Shown here: piece by piece, positions 26,625 through 35,377 of the stretch | Numbering within the stretch: position 1 is the stretch's first letter | Layout of the letters: every line of letters starts with the position of its first letter | NCBI RefSeq assembly: GCF_945957465.1 | Contig: NZ_CAMFLC010000002.1 | Span: 124,001 to 188,000, forward strand | Origin: an uncultured Leifsonia sp. | Lineage (GTDB): Bacteria; Actinomycetota; Actinomycetes; Actinomycetales; Microbacteriaceae | Length of the DNA: 64,000 bases | Direction of reading: 5' to 3' | Position numbers and translations under genes: made by a program | Notes under the pieces: model-generated | What the model was told of the DNA's origin: nothing | The model's input: the letters and a program-made list of their open reading frames with translations, nothing else | The model's database searches: none

Positions 26625-28031
26625 ATGACCTCCACCTCCTCCACCAAGAAGCCCAAGGAGCAGCCGGCCCCGCGCATCAGCGTCATCGGCACCGGCTACC
26701 TCGGAGCCACCCACGCCGCCGCCATGGCCGAGCTCGGCTTCGACGTCATCGGCGTCGACACCGACCCGCACAAGGTCGCCGAGCTCACCGAGGGTCGCGC
26801 GCCCTTCTTCGAGCCAGGGCTCCCGGAGCTCATCCGCAGCAACGTCGCGGCCGGGAGGCTGCGGTTCACGACCGACATCGCGGAAGCGGTCGCCGTCTCC
26901 GACGTCCACTTCATCTGCGTGGGCACCCCGCAGCAGTCCGGCTCGTTCGCCGCGAACCTCGGCTACGTGGAGGCGGCGGCGCGCGGCATCGCCGAGCACC
27001 TCACGCACGACGCCCTGATCGTCGGCAAGTCGACCGTCCCGGTCGGCACCGGTGCGCGCCTGCGGGCGATCGTGGCCGAGGCCGCGCCCGCCGGCGTGGA
27101 CGTCGAGCTCGTCTGGAACCCCGAGTTCCTTCGCGAGGGCAAGGCGGTCGACGACACCTTGCGCCCCGACCGGCTCGTCTTCGGCGGCACCTCCGAGCGG
27201 TCGGAGGCCGTCCTCCGCCGCGTCTACGCCCGGCCGATCGCCGACGGGACGCCGGTGCTGGTCGCCGACCTGCCCACCGCGGAACTGGTCAAAGTGAGCG
27301 CGAACGCGTTCCTGGCGACCAAGATCTCGTTCATCAACGCCATCGCCGAGGTGTGCGACGCCGCCGGCGCCGATGTGTCGCTGCTCGCCGACGCGCTCGG
27401 CCACGACGCGCGCATCGGGCGCCAGTTCCTCAACGCCGGCCTCGGTTTCGGCGGCGGCTGCCTCCCGAAGGACATCCGGGCGCTGATGCACCGCTCCAAC
27501 GAGCTGGGCGCGCACGCCGCGGTCGGCCTCCTCCAGCAGGTGGACGAGATCAACATGGGGCGCAGGCAGCGTGTCATCGATCTGGCCCTAAAGGCTTTGG
27601 GGGGATCGGTGCTGAACCGCCGGATCGGCGTGCTCGGGGCCGCCTTCAAACCGCACACGGATGACGTGCGCGACTCGCCCGCGCTCAATGTCGCGGCCGC
27701 GCTGCATCTCCGGGGTGCGCAGGTCGTGGTCTACGACCCGCAGGCGCGCGGGACCGCGCAGCGGCTCTTCCCGACGCTCGGGTACGCCGACTCGATGGAG
27801 GACGCCGTCGGCGGTGCGGACCTGACGGTGGTGCTCACCGAGTGGGACGAGTTCACGGCCGCCGACCCGTCCCGGCTCGCCGAGTTGTCGAGCGGCAGCA
27901 CCGTGATCGACGCGCGCAACTGCCTGGACGCCGCCGCGTGGAACGCCGCGGGCTGGACGGTCCTGGGCATGGGTCGCGTGCCCGAGACCGCTGCGCTCGT
28001 CCCCGACGCCCTCCCCGTCCCCATCCACTGA
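26625..28031 (+). CDS. ugd: UDP-glucose 6-dehydrogenase
   Basis: 468 residues from ATG 26625, preceded by GGAAGG. N-terminal Rossmann fold: ISVIGTGYLGATHAAAMAEL (~17-36). The conserved VELVWNPEFLREGKA and the catalytic loop GFGGGCLPKDIRAL, whose Cys is the nucleophile, are followed by the C-terminal UDP-binding domain (GAAFKPHTDDVRDSPALNV). It oxidises UDP-glucose to UDP-glucuronate with two NAD+. Located 31 nt after the GH26 gene, it supplies the uronic-acid donor expected by the GT2 synthase (the HasB position). Confidence 0.95.
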   Translation: MTSTSSTKKPKEQPAPRISVIGTGYLGATHAAAMAELGFDVIGVDTDPHKVAELTEGRAPFFEPGLPELIRSNVAAGRLRFTTDIAEAVAVSDVHFICVGTPQQSGSFAANLGYVEAAARGIAEHLTHDALIVGKSTVPVGTGARLRAIVAEAAPAGVDVELVWNPEFLREGKAVDDTLRPDRLVFGGTSERSEAVLRRVYARPIADGTPVLVADLPTAELVKVSANAFLATKISFINAIAEVCDAAGADVSLLADALGHDARIGRQFLNAGLGFGGGCLPKDIRALMHRSNELGAHAAVGLLQQVDEINMGRRQRVIDLALKALGGSVLNRRIGVLGAAFKPHTDDVRDSPALNVAAALHLRGAQVVVYDPQARGTAQRLFPTLGYADSMEDAVGGADLTVVLTEWDEFTAADPSRLAELSSGSTVIDARNCLDAAAWNAAGWTVLGMGRVPETAALVPDALPVPIH

Positions 28032-28045
28032 CCCCACCCCACCTC

Positions 28046-28108
28046 CGCCGAGGGGCACCTTAACGCCCCTAAAACACTGAAATGAGGGCGCTTACGTGCC
28101 CCTCGGCG
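28046..28108. repeat. Long intergenic palindrome, copy 2 of a dispersed family
   Basis: The arms 28046-28069 and 28085-28108 pair with few mismatches (outer part CGCCGAGGGGCA with TGCCCCTCGGCG). The arm sequence (CGCCGAGGGGC...TAACGCCC) is the same motif as at 11077-11147. Here it lies between co-directional ugd and galU and may attenuate read-through. Confidence 0.7.
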
Positions 28109-28139
28109 ACGGATAACACCTCGAGAAAGCGAGTCAGAC

Positions 28140-29123
28140 ATGAGCGGTTACGTGACGAAGGCCGTGATCCCCGCGGCGGGGCTCGGCACCCGGTTCCTTC
28201 CGGCGACCAAGGCCATGCCCAAGGAGATGCTCCCGGTCGTCGACAAGCCGGCCATCCAGTACGTCGTCGAGGAGGCCGTGGCCAGCGGCCTGAGCGACGT
28301 GCTGATGATCACCGGGCGCAACAAGAACGCACTGGAGAACCACTTCGACCGCAACGCCGAGCTGGAGGACACCCTGGCGCGCAAGGGCGACACCGACCGT
28401 CTGCGCAAAGTGAGCTACTCGACCTCGCTGGCCGACCTCCACTATGTGCGCCAGGGCGACCCCAAGGGTCTCGGCCACGCGGTACTGCGCGCCAAGGCGC
28501 ACATCGGGCACGAACCGTTCGCGGTGCTCCTCGGCGACGACATCATCGACGAGCGCGACCCGCTGCTCGCCCGGATGCTGCAGGTGCAGCACGCGCTCAA
28601 CACGACGGTCGTCGCGCTGATGGAGGTGCCGCCGGAGAGCATCCACCTGTACGGCGCCGCGGCGGTCGTCGAGACCGATCAGGAGGACGTCGTGCGCATC
28701 ACGGGCCTGGTCGAGAAGCCGAGCCGCGAATCCGCGCCGTCGAACTACGCGGTGATCGGCCGGTACGTGCTGCGCCCTGAGATCTTCGACATCCTCGAGA
28801 AGACGGCGCCGGGCAAGGGAGGCGAGATCCAACTGACCGACGCGCTGGAGGGGCTGGCGACAGCGCCCGCCTGGACCGGCGGTGTGCACGGCGTGGTCTT
28901 CCGGGGCCGGCGCTACGACACCGGGGACCGGCTCGACTACCTCAAGGCGATCGTCCAGCTCGCCGTCGCGCGCGACGACCTCGGCCCGGAGCTGCTGCCC
29001 TGGCTGCGCGAGTTCGCCGAGAACGCGGGGCCTGCCGACACCGGCAGCATCCCTGCGCTTCCTCTGCCGGTGGAGGCTGAGCCCGCGGCCGCCCGCGAGC
29101 TGCTGCAGATCGCGGGGGCCTGA
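28140..29123 (+). CDS. galU: UTP-glucose-1-phosphate uridylyltransferase
   Basis: 327 residues. Nucleotidyltransferase signature GLGTRFLPATKAMPKEMLP at ~13-31, then GDDIIDERDP and EKPSRESAPSNYAVIGRY (sugar-binding). It makes UDP-glucose from UTP and glucose-1-phosphate, the substrate of the upstream Ugd. With GT2 and Ugd it completes a hasA-hasB-hasC-like set. It starts 108 nt after ugd, beyond a long palindrome, so it may be partly uncoupled from the rest of the operon. GAGAAAGCGAG precedes the ATG. Confidence 0.95.
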   Translation: MSGYVTKAVIPAAGLGTRFLPATKAMPKEMLPVVDKPAIQYVVEEAVASGLSDVLMITGRNKNALENHFDRNAELEDTLARKGDTDRLRKVSYSTSLADLHYVRQGDPKGLGHAVLRAKAHIGHEPFAVLLGDDIIDERDPLLARMLQVQHALNTTVVALMEVPPESIHLYGAAAVVETDQEDVVRITGLVEKPSRESAPSNYAVIGRYVLRPEIFDILEKTAPGKGGEIQLTDALEGLATAPAWTGGVHGVVFRGRRYDTGDRLDYLKAIVQLAVARDDLGPELLPWLREFAENAGPADTGSIPALPLPVEAEPAAARELLQIAGA

Positions 29124-29139
29124 GCTTCGCGAACTCGCG

Positions 29140-29466
29140 TCAGTGGAGGCCGAGTCGCTTGAGCGCGTGCTTCTCGCTCTCGCCGCGCTCGGTCTCCACC
29201 TCGTCGACGGCGATCGGGATGCTCGGACCGATCGCGAGCCAGACGAAGCCGTCCCGGTGCACCAGCGGCACCAGGTCGGTGGTGCCGTCGCGCAGCAGCG
29301 TGCGCACGCGTTTGAGGAAGGCGTAGCCCTCCGACGGCATCGTGACGTAGGTCTTGCGGCGGTAGTGGACGACGTGCGCCACGGTCTTCGCGCTCAGCCC
29401 GGCGACCTCCGCCGCCGGGAACGGGTCCGCTACGACCTCGGGTGCGGCGTCCTTCGTGTCGGTCAT
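29140..29466 (-). CDS. Hypothetical protein
   Basis: 108 residues from ATG 29466; a GTG three codons earlier is possible. I recognise no family. The central part is basic (AHVVHYRRKTYVTMPSEG; YAFLKRVRTLLRDG) and alternates strand and helix; there is no signal or membrane segment. It converges on galU (stops 16 nt apart) and diverges from the leaderless GNAT gene, the two starts being 37 nt apart. Confidence 0.6.
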   Translation of the reverse strand: MTDTKDAAPEVVADPFPAAEVAGLSAKTVAHVVHYRRKTYVTMPSEGYAFLKRVRTLLRDGTTDLVPLVHRDGFVWLAIGPSIPIAVDEVETERGESEKHALKRLGLH

Positions 29467-29491
29467 GACTCGCACGGTACGCCGAGTGCGC

Positions 29492-29497
29492 TAGCGT
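29492..29497 (+). promoter_or_regulatory. -10 box of a leaderless promoter
   Basis: TAGCGT ends 6 nt before ATG 29504, with no ribosome site between. Confidence 0.5.
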
Positions 29498-29503
29498 CGA
29501 CAG

Positions 29504-30271
29504 ATGCATTCAGCCGATCCCGGTCTCCTCGACCGGCTCGCCGACCGCGGCTGGCCGGCGCTGGAGGCCGAACAGCAGCAGGGCTGGAGGCTGCGCGCGT
29601 CCGGAGGCGTGACAAACCGCGCCAATTCCGTGCTCGCGTCCGGTCCGGTCGATGACGTGGATGCCGCGATCGACCGGGCCGAGGCCTGGTATGCCGAGCG
29701 CGGCCTGTCCGCCGTTTTCCAGCTCAGCCCCGCCTCGCCTCCGGCTCTTGCGGGCGCGCTCGCCGCACGTGGCTATCGCGAGCACTCACCGACCGACATC
29801 CTCATCGCGGACTGCCACGTCGTGGCCGCCGCGACTCGCGCCGACGGACCCTCCGCTGCGCGCGTCGCCGACGCGCCTTCCCCTGGCTGGCTCGACGCCT
29901 GGTGGGCGGTGGATGGCCGCGGCGGAGGCCGGGAGCGGGGAATCGTCGCGCGCATCCTGTCGGGCGGTCCCGCCCTGTACGCGTGGTCCGGTGATCCGGC
30001 GGCGCCGGATGCGGTCGCCCGACTCGCGCTCGTCGGCGAGTGGGGCGGGCTCTACGCCGTTGCGACCCTCCCGCAGGCGCGCAGGCGCGGGCTCGCCCGG
30101 GAGCTCGTGGGGGGCCTCGCCGCCGCGGCGGCCGAACGGGGCGTCGAGGGGCTCTGGCTGCAGGTGCTCGCGGCTAACGCGGCCGCCAACGCGCTGTATG
30201 CCCGGCTCGGGTTCCGCCGGGCCTCCGGCTACACCTACGCGGAGCAGGTTCGGCTGGTACGACCCGGTTAA
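29504..30271 (+). CDS. GNAT-family N-acetyltransferase
   Basis: 255 residues. The N-terminal half (~1-110) is a degenerate GNAT-like domain (ALEAEQQQGWRLRASGGVTN, VFQLSPASPP). The C-terminal half is catalytic: LYAVATLPQARRRGLARELV (Q-A-R-R-R-G-L-A acetyl-CoA motif) and LQVLAANAAANALYARLGFR. The start RLADRGWPALEAE is typical of a tandem-GNAT family in actinobacteria whose substrate is unknown. Likely leaderless. A hairpin follows the stop. Confidence 0.85.
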   Translation: MHSADPGLLDRLADRGWPALEAEQQQGWRLRASGGVTNRANSVLASGPVDDVDAAIDRAEAWYAERGLSAVFQLSPASPPALAGALAARGYREHSPTDILIADCHVVAAATRADGPSAARVADAPSPGWLDAWWAVDGRGGGRERGIVARILSGGPALYAWSGDPAAPDAVARLALVGEWGGLYAVATLPQARRRGLARELVGGLAAAAAERGVEGLWLQVLAANAAANALYARLGFRRASGYTYAEQVRLVRPG

Positions 30272-30277
30272 CCCACG

Positions 30278-30323
30278 ATGCCGGGCAGTGTGGATACTAG
30301 GGTTACTCCACACAGCCCGGCAT
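30278..30323 (+). terminator. Hairpin terminator after the GNAT gene
   Basis: A 17-bp stem with one mismatch (30278-30294 with 30307-30323, ATGCCGGGC...GCCCGGCAT at the base) and a 12-nt loop, starting 6 nt after the stop. The following ~140 nt up to the threonine aldolase stop are comparatively AT-rich and hold no gene I can support. Confidence 0.7.
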
Positions 30324-30465
30324 ACGTTTCGGGGTTATCGCCGGTGGATTATTCGGGTTCCTCCGACGACTCTTAGAGACTAGCAAACATGTCGGTCATA
30401 TGGAGGACATTTTTGTACCCCGGTCCGCCCCCAATTTGAGGGACGGGCGAGCGGGCGGGGCGATA

Positions 30466-31539
30466 TCAGGCCGACAACTCGCCGATCAAGGCCGCCACGA
30501 AGTCGTCGATGTCCTGCTCGGTGGTGTCGAACGAGCACATCCAGCGCACCTCGTTGCGCGAGGCGTCCCAGTCGTAGAAACGGAAGTGCTCGCGCAACCG
30601 GTCGGCCACGCCCGCCGGAAGGGTGGCGAAGACGCCGTTCGCCTCGGTCGCCTGGCTGAAACCGACACCTCGGATGCTGCCGTCGGCGATGCCCGCCTCG
30701 AGCGCACCGCGCAGGCGGGACGCCATCGCGTTCGCGTGCGCCGCGGAACGCAGGTAGAGGTCGTCGTGCAGCAGCGCGATGAGCTGCGCAGAGATGAACC
30801 GCATCTTCGAGGCCAGCTGCATGTTCAGCTTGCGCAGGTAGACCAGTCCTTCGGACGAGGCCGGGTTGAGCACCACGACGGCCTCGCCGTACAGCATGCC
30901 GTTCTTGGTTCCGCCGAAGCTCAGCACATCCACGCCGGCGTCGGTGGTGAACGCGCGCAGCGGGACCCCGAGGGTCGCGGCGGCGTTGGAGACGCGGGCG
31001 CCGTCCATGTGCAGCTTCATTCCGCGGGCGTGCACGTGGTCGGCGATCGCGCGGATCTCCTCGACCGTGTACGCCGTGCCGAGTTCGGTCGTCTGCGTGA
31101 TGGACACGACGAGCGGCTGCGCGCGGTGCTCGTCGCCCCATCCCCACGCCTCGCGGTCGATCAGTTCGGGAGTCAGCTTGCCGTCCGGCGTCTCGACAGG
31201 CAGCAGCTTGAGCCCGCCGACCTTCTCGGGAGCGCCGGCTTCGTCGGTGTTGATGTGTGCGGTCTTGGCGCAGATCACCGCTCCCCAACGCGGCACCATC
31301 GACTGCAGCCCGACCACGTTGGCGCCAGTCCCGTTGAACACGGGGAACACCTGGACGCCCTCGCCGAAGTGCTCGGCGAACACCTCGTGCAGGCGCTCGG
31401 TGTAGACGTCCTCCCCGTAGGAGATCTGGTGGCCGGCGTTGGCCGCCGCGATGGCGTCGAGGATCTCGGGGTGCACGCCCGCGTAGTTGTCGGAAGCGAA
31501 CCCGCGCAGGTTCAGGTCATGGAGCTGCAGAGTCACCAT
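30466..31539 (-). CDS. ltaE: Low-specificity L-threonine aldolase (PLP)
   Basis: 357 residues. Aldolase class I PLP fold: phosphate-binding FNGTGANVVGLQS (~68-80), stacking His in KTAHINTDEAG, MDGAR (178-182) with the PLP-pyridine Asp, and the Schiff-base Lys212 in SFGGTKNG. It cleaves L-threonine or L-allo-threonine to glycine and acetaldehyde in the cytosol. ATG 31539 is immediately downstream of a cluster of ATTCGT palindromes, which may control it. Not obviously in an operon with the SDR upstream. Confidence 0.92.
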   Translation of the reverse strand: MVTLQLHDLNLRGFASDNYAGVHPEILDAIAAANAGHQISYGEDVYTERLHEVFAEHFGEGVQVFPVFNGTGANVVGLQSMVPRWGAVICAKTAHINTDEAGAPEKVGGLKLLPVETPDGKLTPELIDREAWGWGDEHRAQPLVVSITQTTELGTAYTVEEIRAIADHVHARGMKLHMDGARVSNAAATLGVPLRAFTTDAGVDVLSFGGTKNGMLYGEAVVVLNPASSEGLVYLRKLNMQLASKMRFISAQLIALLHDDLYLRSAAHANAMASRLRGALEAGIADGSIRGVGFSQATEANGVFATLPAGVADRLREHFRFYDWDASRNEVRWMCSFDTTEQDIDDFVAALIGELSA

Positions 31540-31568
31540 TCCATCCTAGATTCCAGAAGTGGGCTGAG

Positions 31569-31624
31569 ATTCGTCACGAATCCCGACATTCGTGCCACGA
31601 ATGACGGCATTCGTCACGAATGTC
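31569..31624. repeat. Cluster of three ATTCGT...ACGAAT palindromes
   Basis: ATTCGTCACGAAT at 31569-31581, ATTCGTGCCACGAAT at 31588-31602, ATTCGTCACGAAT at 31609-31621, spaced 19-21 nt (about two helical turns). Together 31586-31595 and 31615-31624 also form an inverted repeat (GACATTCGTG/CACGAATGTC). It lies between the SDR stop and the ltaE start. It could be an operator array, a terminator or a dispersed repeat. Confidence 0.7.
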
Positions 31625-32354
31625 AGTCGGGGAGGAGGGGGAGGCGGGTGCCATTGATCGACGCGGCGTCGGCGTCCCACAGGGCCACGACCTCCGCGCC
31701 GAGACGCTCCTCCAGGCCGGCGAGGCTCTTCACCACGAAGACGACGGCAGCCGATTGCGGTGCCTGCTTCGCGAAGCCCTGCGCCACAGCGCGGGTCCAC
31801 GCGTCCGCGGCCGCCTTGGCCGCGGCGTAGTTCGCACCACCGGCGGCGGGCGACTCCACGGCGGTGGAGGACACGATCGCGAGGCGACCGGCCGGCGAGG
31901 CGACGAGGTCGTCGTAGAACACCCGGGTCGTGTTGCGCAGGGTGCGGAAGCCGCGCTCCAGGAACTCCCAGTCGTCGTCGCTCTGACCGGCGATCCCGCC
32001 GCCTCCGCGCCAGCCGCCGACCAGGTGCACCAGCCCGTCGATGCGTCCGAACTTGAGGTGGATGCGCATCGCCAGCTCGGCGACGGCGTCGCGGTCGGCG
32101 AGGTCGCAGACGCGCGTGTCCACCCCGGGCACGGCGGCCGCCAGCGCATCGAGGGCCTCCTGCCGCGTGCCGACGGCGAGCACGGTCGCGCCCGCCGCCG
32201 TCAGTGCCCGGGCCACGGCCTCCCCTGACGCGCTCGTCGCCCCGGCCACCAGCACGAGCCGCCCCGCGGCCGAGCCCTCGCCCGACGTCGCCGACGCCGG
32301 CCCGGTCTCTTCGGGTGAGAACCGGGCCGACGTCGAACCCGTGCCGTCGGTCAC
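31623..32354 (-). CDS. Short-chain dehydrogenase/reductase-like protein paired with DUF6421
   Basis: 243 residues from GTG 32354, which overlaps the DUF6421 stop (GTGA). The Rossmann motif is LVLVAGATSASGEAVARAL (GATSASG, a variant of TGxxxGIG). The usual NNAG is replaced by HLVGGW, and the active-site YAAAKAAAD supplies Tyr and Lys with Ser in IVSSTAVES. The first ~30 residues are disordered. Probably an NAD(P)-dependent oxidoreductase; the altered NNAG segment leaves activity uncertain. Translational coupling to the DUF6421 gene suggests a shared pathway. Confidence 0.8.
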   Translation of the reverse strand: MTDGTGSTSARFSPEETGPASATSGEGSAAGRLVLVAGATSASGEAVARALTAAGATVLAVGTRQEALDALAAAVPGVDTRVCDLADRDAVAELAMRIHLKFGRIDGLVHLVGGWRGGGGIAGQSDDDWEFLERGFRTLRNTTRVFYDDLVASPAGRLAIVSSTAVESPAAGGANYAAAKAAADAWTRAVAQGFAKQAPQSAAVVFVVKSLAGLEERLGAEVVALWDADAASINGTRLPLLPD

Positions 32355-33796
32355 GCCGCGTCCGTCGTGCCGGTGATCCCGGAGGTCGACTCGATGACGC
32401 CCGCCATCTTCTTGTTGAGCGCCTCGTAGAACATCGACAGCGGGAACTCGTCGTCCAGCACCGCGTCCGTGTAGCCCTTCGGGGCGCCGGAGAGGATCTC
32501 GTCCGACAGCCCACGCGCCCAGTTGGAGGCCGGGTGCGGCGTGAGGGTCTCGGTGAGCATCGCGTATGCGGCGAGCCAGTGCGCCACCTTCGGGCGGTCG
32601 ATGGAACGCCAGTACAGCTCGTTGATCCGGTCGCTGAGCGCCACGACCACGTCGGGCACGGCATCCCAGTCGATCGTCAGCTGCGTGTCGGTCCAGTGCA
32701 GCACGTCGTGCTGGTGCATCCACGCGAAGAGGAGCTGGCCGCCGAGTCCGTCGTAGTTGCGCACCCGGCTGCCGGTGATGGCGAACCGGAAGATCCGGTC
32801 GAAGATCACCGCGTACTGCACGAGCTTCGCGTGGTCGCGGATCTCGCGCTGGGCGTCGGACAGCTCCGAGTCGGGCAGTGCGCCCAGCTGGCGCTGCAGC
32901 CGCACGGACTCGCGGAACGCGGTCAGGTCGCAGCGCAGCTCCTCCAGCGAGTACAGGAAGAACGGCATCCGCTGCTTGATCATGAACGGGTCGAACGGCA
33001 GATCGCCCCGCATGTGGCTGCGGTCATGGATGATGTCCCACATCACGAAGGTCTCCTCCGTGAGGTGCTGGTCGTCCAGCATCCGCGCCGCGTCGTCCGG
33101 CAGCTCGAGTTTGGTGATCTCGGCGGCGGCGCGGACCACCCGGCGGTAGCGGGCGGCCTCGCGGTCCTGGAAGATCGCCCCCCACGTGAACTGCGGGATC
33201 TCGCGCATCGCGACCGTCTCGGGGAAGAGCACGGCGGAGTTGGTGTCGTACCCGGGCGTGAAGTCCACGAACCGGAGGGCGACGAACAGCTTGTTGCCGT
33301 AGTCCCCCGCCTCCAGCGCCGCGACGAAGTCGGGCCAGATCACCTCGACGAGCACGGCCTCCACGAGGCGGCTCGTGCTGCCGTTCTGCGTGTACATCGG
33401 AAAGACGACCAGGTGGCCGAGCCCGTCGATGCGGTGCTGCTGCGGCTGGAACTCGTTCAGCGCGTCGAGGAAGTCGGGAACCCCGAACCCCTCCTCGGCC
33501 CAGCGCGCGAAATCGCGCTGCAGCGCCGCGAGATACGACGCGTCGTGCGGGAAGAACGGAGCGAGTTCGGCGACGGCGTCGATGATGTCGGACGTGAGCT
33601 CGGCCGCGGCAGGCCGGTCGGATTCCTGCTCGACAGAGCCGTCCTTGACCTGCAGCGCCTGGAGGGCGGTCGCCGCCTCCTTGAGCCGGTGCCACGCGGG
33701 ATGGGTCGCCACCTCGCGCACCGGGCGGCCGTCCTCGACGACCTCGGGCTCCCCGACAATGGCTCCGGCAGTGAACTGCGGGACGAATTGAGACAT
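32351..33796 (-). CDS. DUF6421-like protein
   Basis: 481 residues from ATG 33796 (MSQFVPQFTAGAIVGEPEVV), with GGGAGG upstream; a longer open frame has no coding character. The sequence is soluble and mostly helical with many aromatic and His residues (TLTPHPASNWARG; FAWMHQHDVLHWTDTQ; MWDIIHDRSHMRGDLPFDP). I associate it with DUF6421, a family conserved in actinobacteria with no known reaction. The clustered His/Asp/Glu (HDRSHMRGD, MHQHDVLH) could bind a metal. It is first of a two-gene operon with the SDR-like gene, overlapping it by 4 nt. Confidence 0.7.
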   Translation of the reverse strand: MSQFVPQFTAGAIVGEPEVVEDGRPVREVATHPAWHRLKEAATALQALQVKDGSVEQESDRPAAAELTSDIIDAVAELAPFFPHDASYLAALQRDFARWAEEGFGVPDFLDALNEFQPQQHRIDGLGHLVVFPMYTQNGSTSRLVEAVLVEVIWPDFVAALEAGDYGNKLFVALRFVDFTPGYDTNSAVLFPETVAMREIPQFTWGAIFQDREAARYRRVVRAAAEITKLELPDDAARMLDDQHLTEETFVMWDIIHDRSHMRGDLPFDPFMIKQRMPFFLYSLEELRCDLTAFRESVRLQRQLGALPDSELSDAQREIRDHAKLVQYAVIFDRIFRFAITGSRVRNYDGLGGQLLFAWMHQHDVLHWTDTQLTIDWDAVPDVVVALSDRINELYWRSIDRPKVAHWLAAYAMLTETLTPHPASNWARGLSDEILSGAPKGYTDAVLDDEFPLSMFYEALNKKMAGVIESTSGITGTTDAA

Positions 33797-33967
33797 GACG
33801 AACCTCCCGTCGTGCGATCGGCCGCGGTCGCGGCAGTGCGAAGAGCGCACCGGTGCGCGCTCATCCACCGAGCCTAACCGCGCAGACCGGACGATTTCTT
33901 GACACTTTCGACGGATACGTGCGCGAGAAGGCGGGTGCGCGCACGAAACCGTCATGTGCCCGGTCGC

Positions 33968-33973
33968 TAGAGT
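33968..33973 (+). promoter_or_regulatory. -10 box of a leaderless promoter
   Basis: TAGAGT ends 6 nt before GTG 33980, with no ribosome site. Confidence 0.55.
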
Positions 33974-33979
33974 GCTGTC

Positions 33980-34720
33980 GTGACCACCGCCGCGGACGTC
34001 CAGCGGGCGCTCGCCGCCGTCGCCGATCCCGACGGCGCCGTCTTTCTGCAGCGTTTCTTCAAGACGGCGCCGGGCGAATACGGCGAAGGCGACGTGTTCA
34101 TCGGCGTGCGCGTGCCGCAGACCCGAGCGGTAGCGAAGCGCTTCGCCGGGCTCCCGCTCACCGAGGTGCGAGCACTGCTCGACAGCCCGGTGCACGAGCA
34201 CCGGCTCGCCGGCCTGATCATCCTGAACGCCGCCTTCGCGCGGGCGAGCGGCCCGCGTCACCGCGACGAGACGGAGCGCGCGCGACTCGCCGCCTTCTAC
34301 GTGCGAGCCGTCCGCGATGACCGGGTCGACAACTGGGACCTCGTCGACTCGTCCGCGGAGCACGTCCTCGGCGCGTATCTGCTCGACCGCCCGCGCGACC
34401 TGCTCGACGAACTCGCGGCGAGCCCGGTGCTCTGGCAGCGCCGCGTCGCCGTGCTGTCCACCTTCGCATTCCTCAAAGCCGGCGATGCCTCCACCACCCT
34501 GGCCCTGGCCGCGCGGCTGCTGGACGATCCCGAAGACCTGATGCACAAGGCGGTCGGGTGGATGCTGCGCGAAACCGGCAAGCGCGTCGACCGGGCCCTG
34601 CTGCTCGGCTTTCTCGACGAGCACGCCGGCCGGATGCCGCGCACGATGCTCGCCTACGCCACCGAGCACCTGGACCCGGGGACCCGGGCCGCGTACCGGG
34701 CCGTCCCGCGCGCGCGTTGA
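33980..34720 (+). CDS. AlkD-type DNA alkylation repair glycosylase
   Basis: 246 residues from leaderless GTG 33980. All-helical HEAT-like repeats of the AlkC/AlkD family: GVRVPQTRAVAKRFAGLPL (~42-60), ILNAAFARA, DNWDLVDSSAEHVLGAYL (Trp119-Asp120), LWQRRVAVLSTFAFLK (~151-166), and DPEDLMHKAVGWMLREQ-like DLMHKAVGWMLRETGKR near 190. The conserved W-D and W-Q-R-R positions line the DNA-facing groove. These enzymes excise N3- and N7-alkylpurines without flipping the base. Transcribed alone. Confidence 0.9.
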   Translation: MTTAADVQRALAAVADPDGAVFLQRFFKTAPGEYGEGDVFIGVRVPQTRAVAKRFAGLPLTEVRALLDSPVHEHRLAGLIILNAAFARASGPRHRDETERARLAAFYVRAVRDDRVDNWDLVDSSAEHVLGAYLLDRPRDLLDELAASPVLWQRRVAVLSTFAFLKAGDASTTLALAARLLDDPEDLMHKAVGWMLRETGKRVDRALLLGFLDEHAGRMPRTMLAYATEHLDPGTRAAYRAVPRAR

Positions 34721-34804
34721 GGGCCGCCGTCGGCGGTCGCCAACCGTCGCCCGGCCGGCGTCCCGCGGTGCAGTCCTCCGCGGCGCGGTGACGCGCGGGC
34801 GAAC

Positions 34805-35272
34805 TCAGGCCCGGCTGCCCGGGTCGACCTCGCCTCGCCACGAGCCGGTCTCGACGGGCTGAGCCTCGATGAACTCCTTGAAGTTGCGCAGATCCTTCTT
34901 CACGGCGTGGTCGTCGACCCCGATGGCGGCGCCGATCTTCTCGAGCGCGTCTCCGGGCTGCCAATCGAATTGCACCGTCACGCGCGTTGACGCGTCCGAG
35001 AGACGGTGGAACGTCACGACTCCGGCGTGGACAACGTCGCCCGCCACGCTCTTCCAGGCGACCCGCTCGTCGGGGTGCTGCTCGGTGATGACGGTGTCGA
35101 ACTCGCGAGTGGCACCGCCGATTGTCACGCGCCAGCGGTTCGTGGTGTCGTCGACCTGGCGGATCTCGTCGACCTCGTCCAGGAAGCGCGGGAAGCTCTC
35201 GAACTGGGTCCACTGGTTGTACGCGGTCGTCACGGGGACGTCCAGATCGATGCTCTCGGTCACCTCGGCCAT
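34805..35272 (-). CDS. SRPBCC-family (polyketide cyclase/START-like) protein
   Basis: 155 residues. The N-terminus AEVTESIDLDVPVTTAYNQW and the WTQFESFPRFLDEVDEIRQV, RVTIGGATREFDTVITEQHP pattern are those of the coenzyme-Q-binding-protein-like SRPBCC group common in actinobacteria. It has a helix-grip fold with a hydrophobic cavity; the ligand is unknown. The C-terminal ~40 residues (KKDLRNFKEFIEAQPVETGS) complete the long helix. A GAAGGAGG ribosome site precedes ATG 35272. No clear operon. Confidence 0.88.
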   Translation of the reverse strand: MAEVTESIDLDVPVTTAYNQWTQFESFPRFLDEVDEIRQVDDTTNRWRVTIGGATREFDTVITEQHPDERVAWKSVAGDVVHAGVVTFHRLSDASTRVTVQFDWQPGDALEKIGAAIGVDDHAVKKDLRNFKEFIEAQPVETGSWRGEVDPGSRA

Positions 35273-35377
35273 GGTCGGCCTCCTTCTCGTGTCTGTTCGA
35301 TGTTCGGCGACGACGCTAAGCCGGTGCGTTCCGTCGATCGAGGGGTCGACACGGGCACCCGTCCGTGGGATGCGGAC

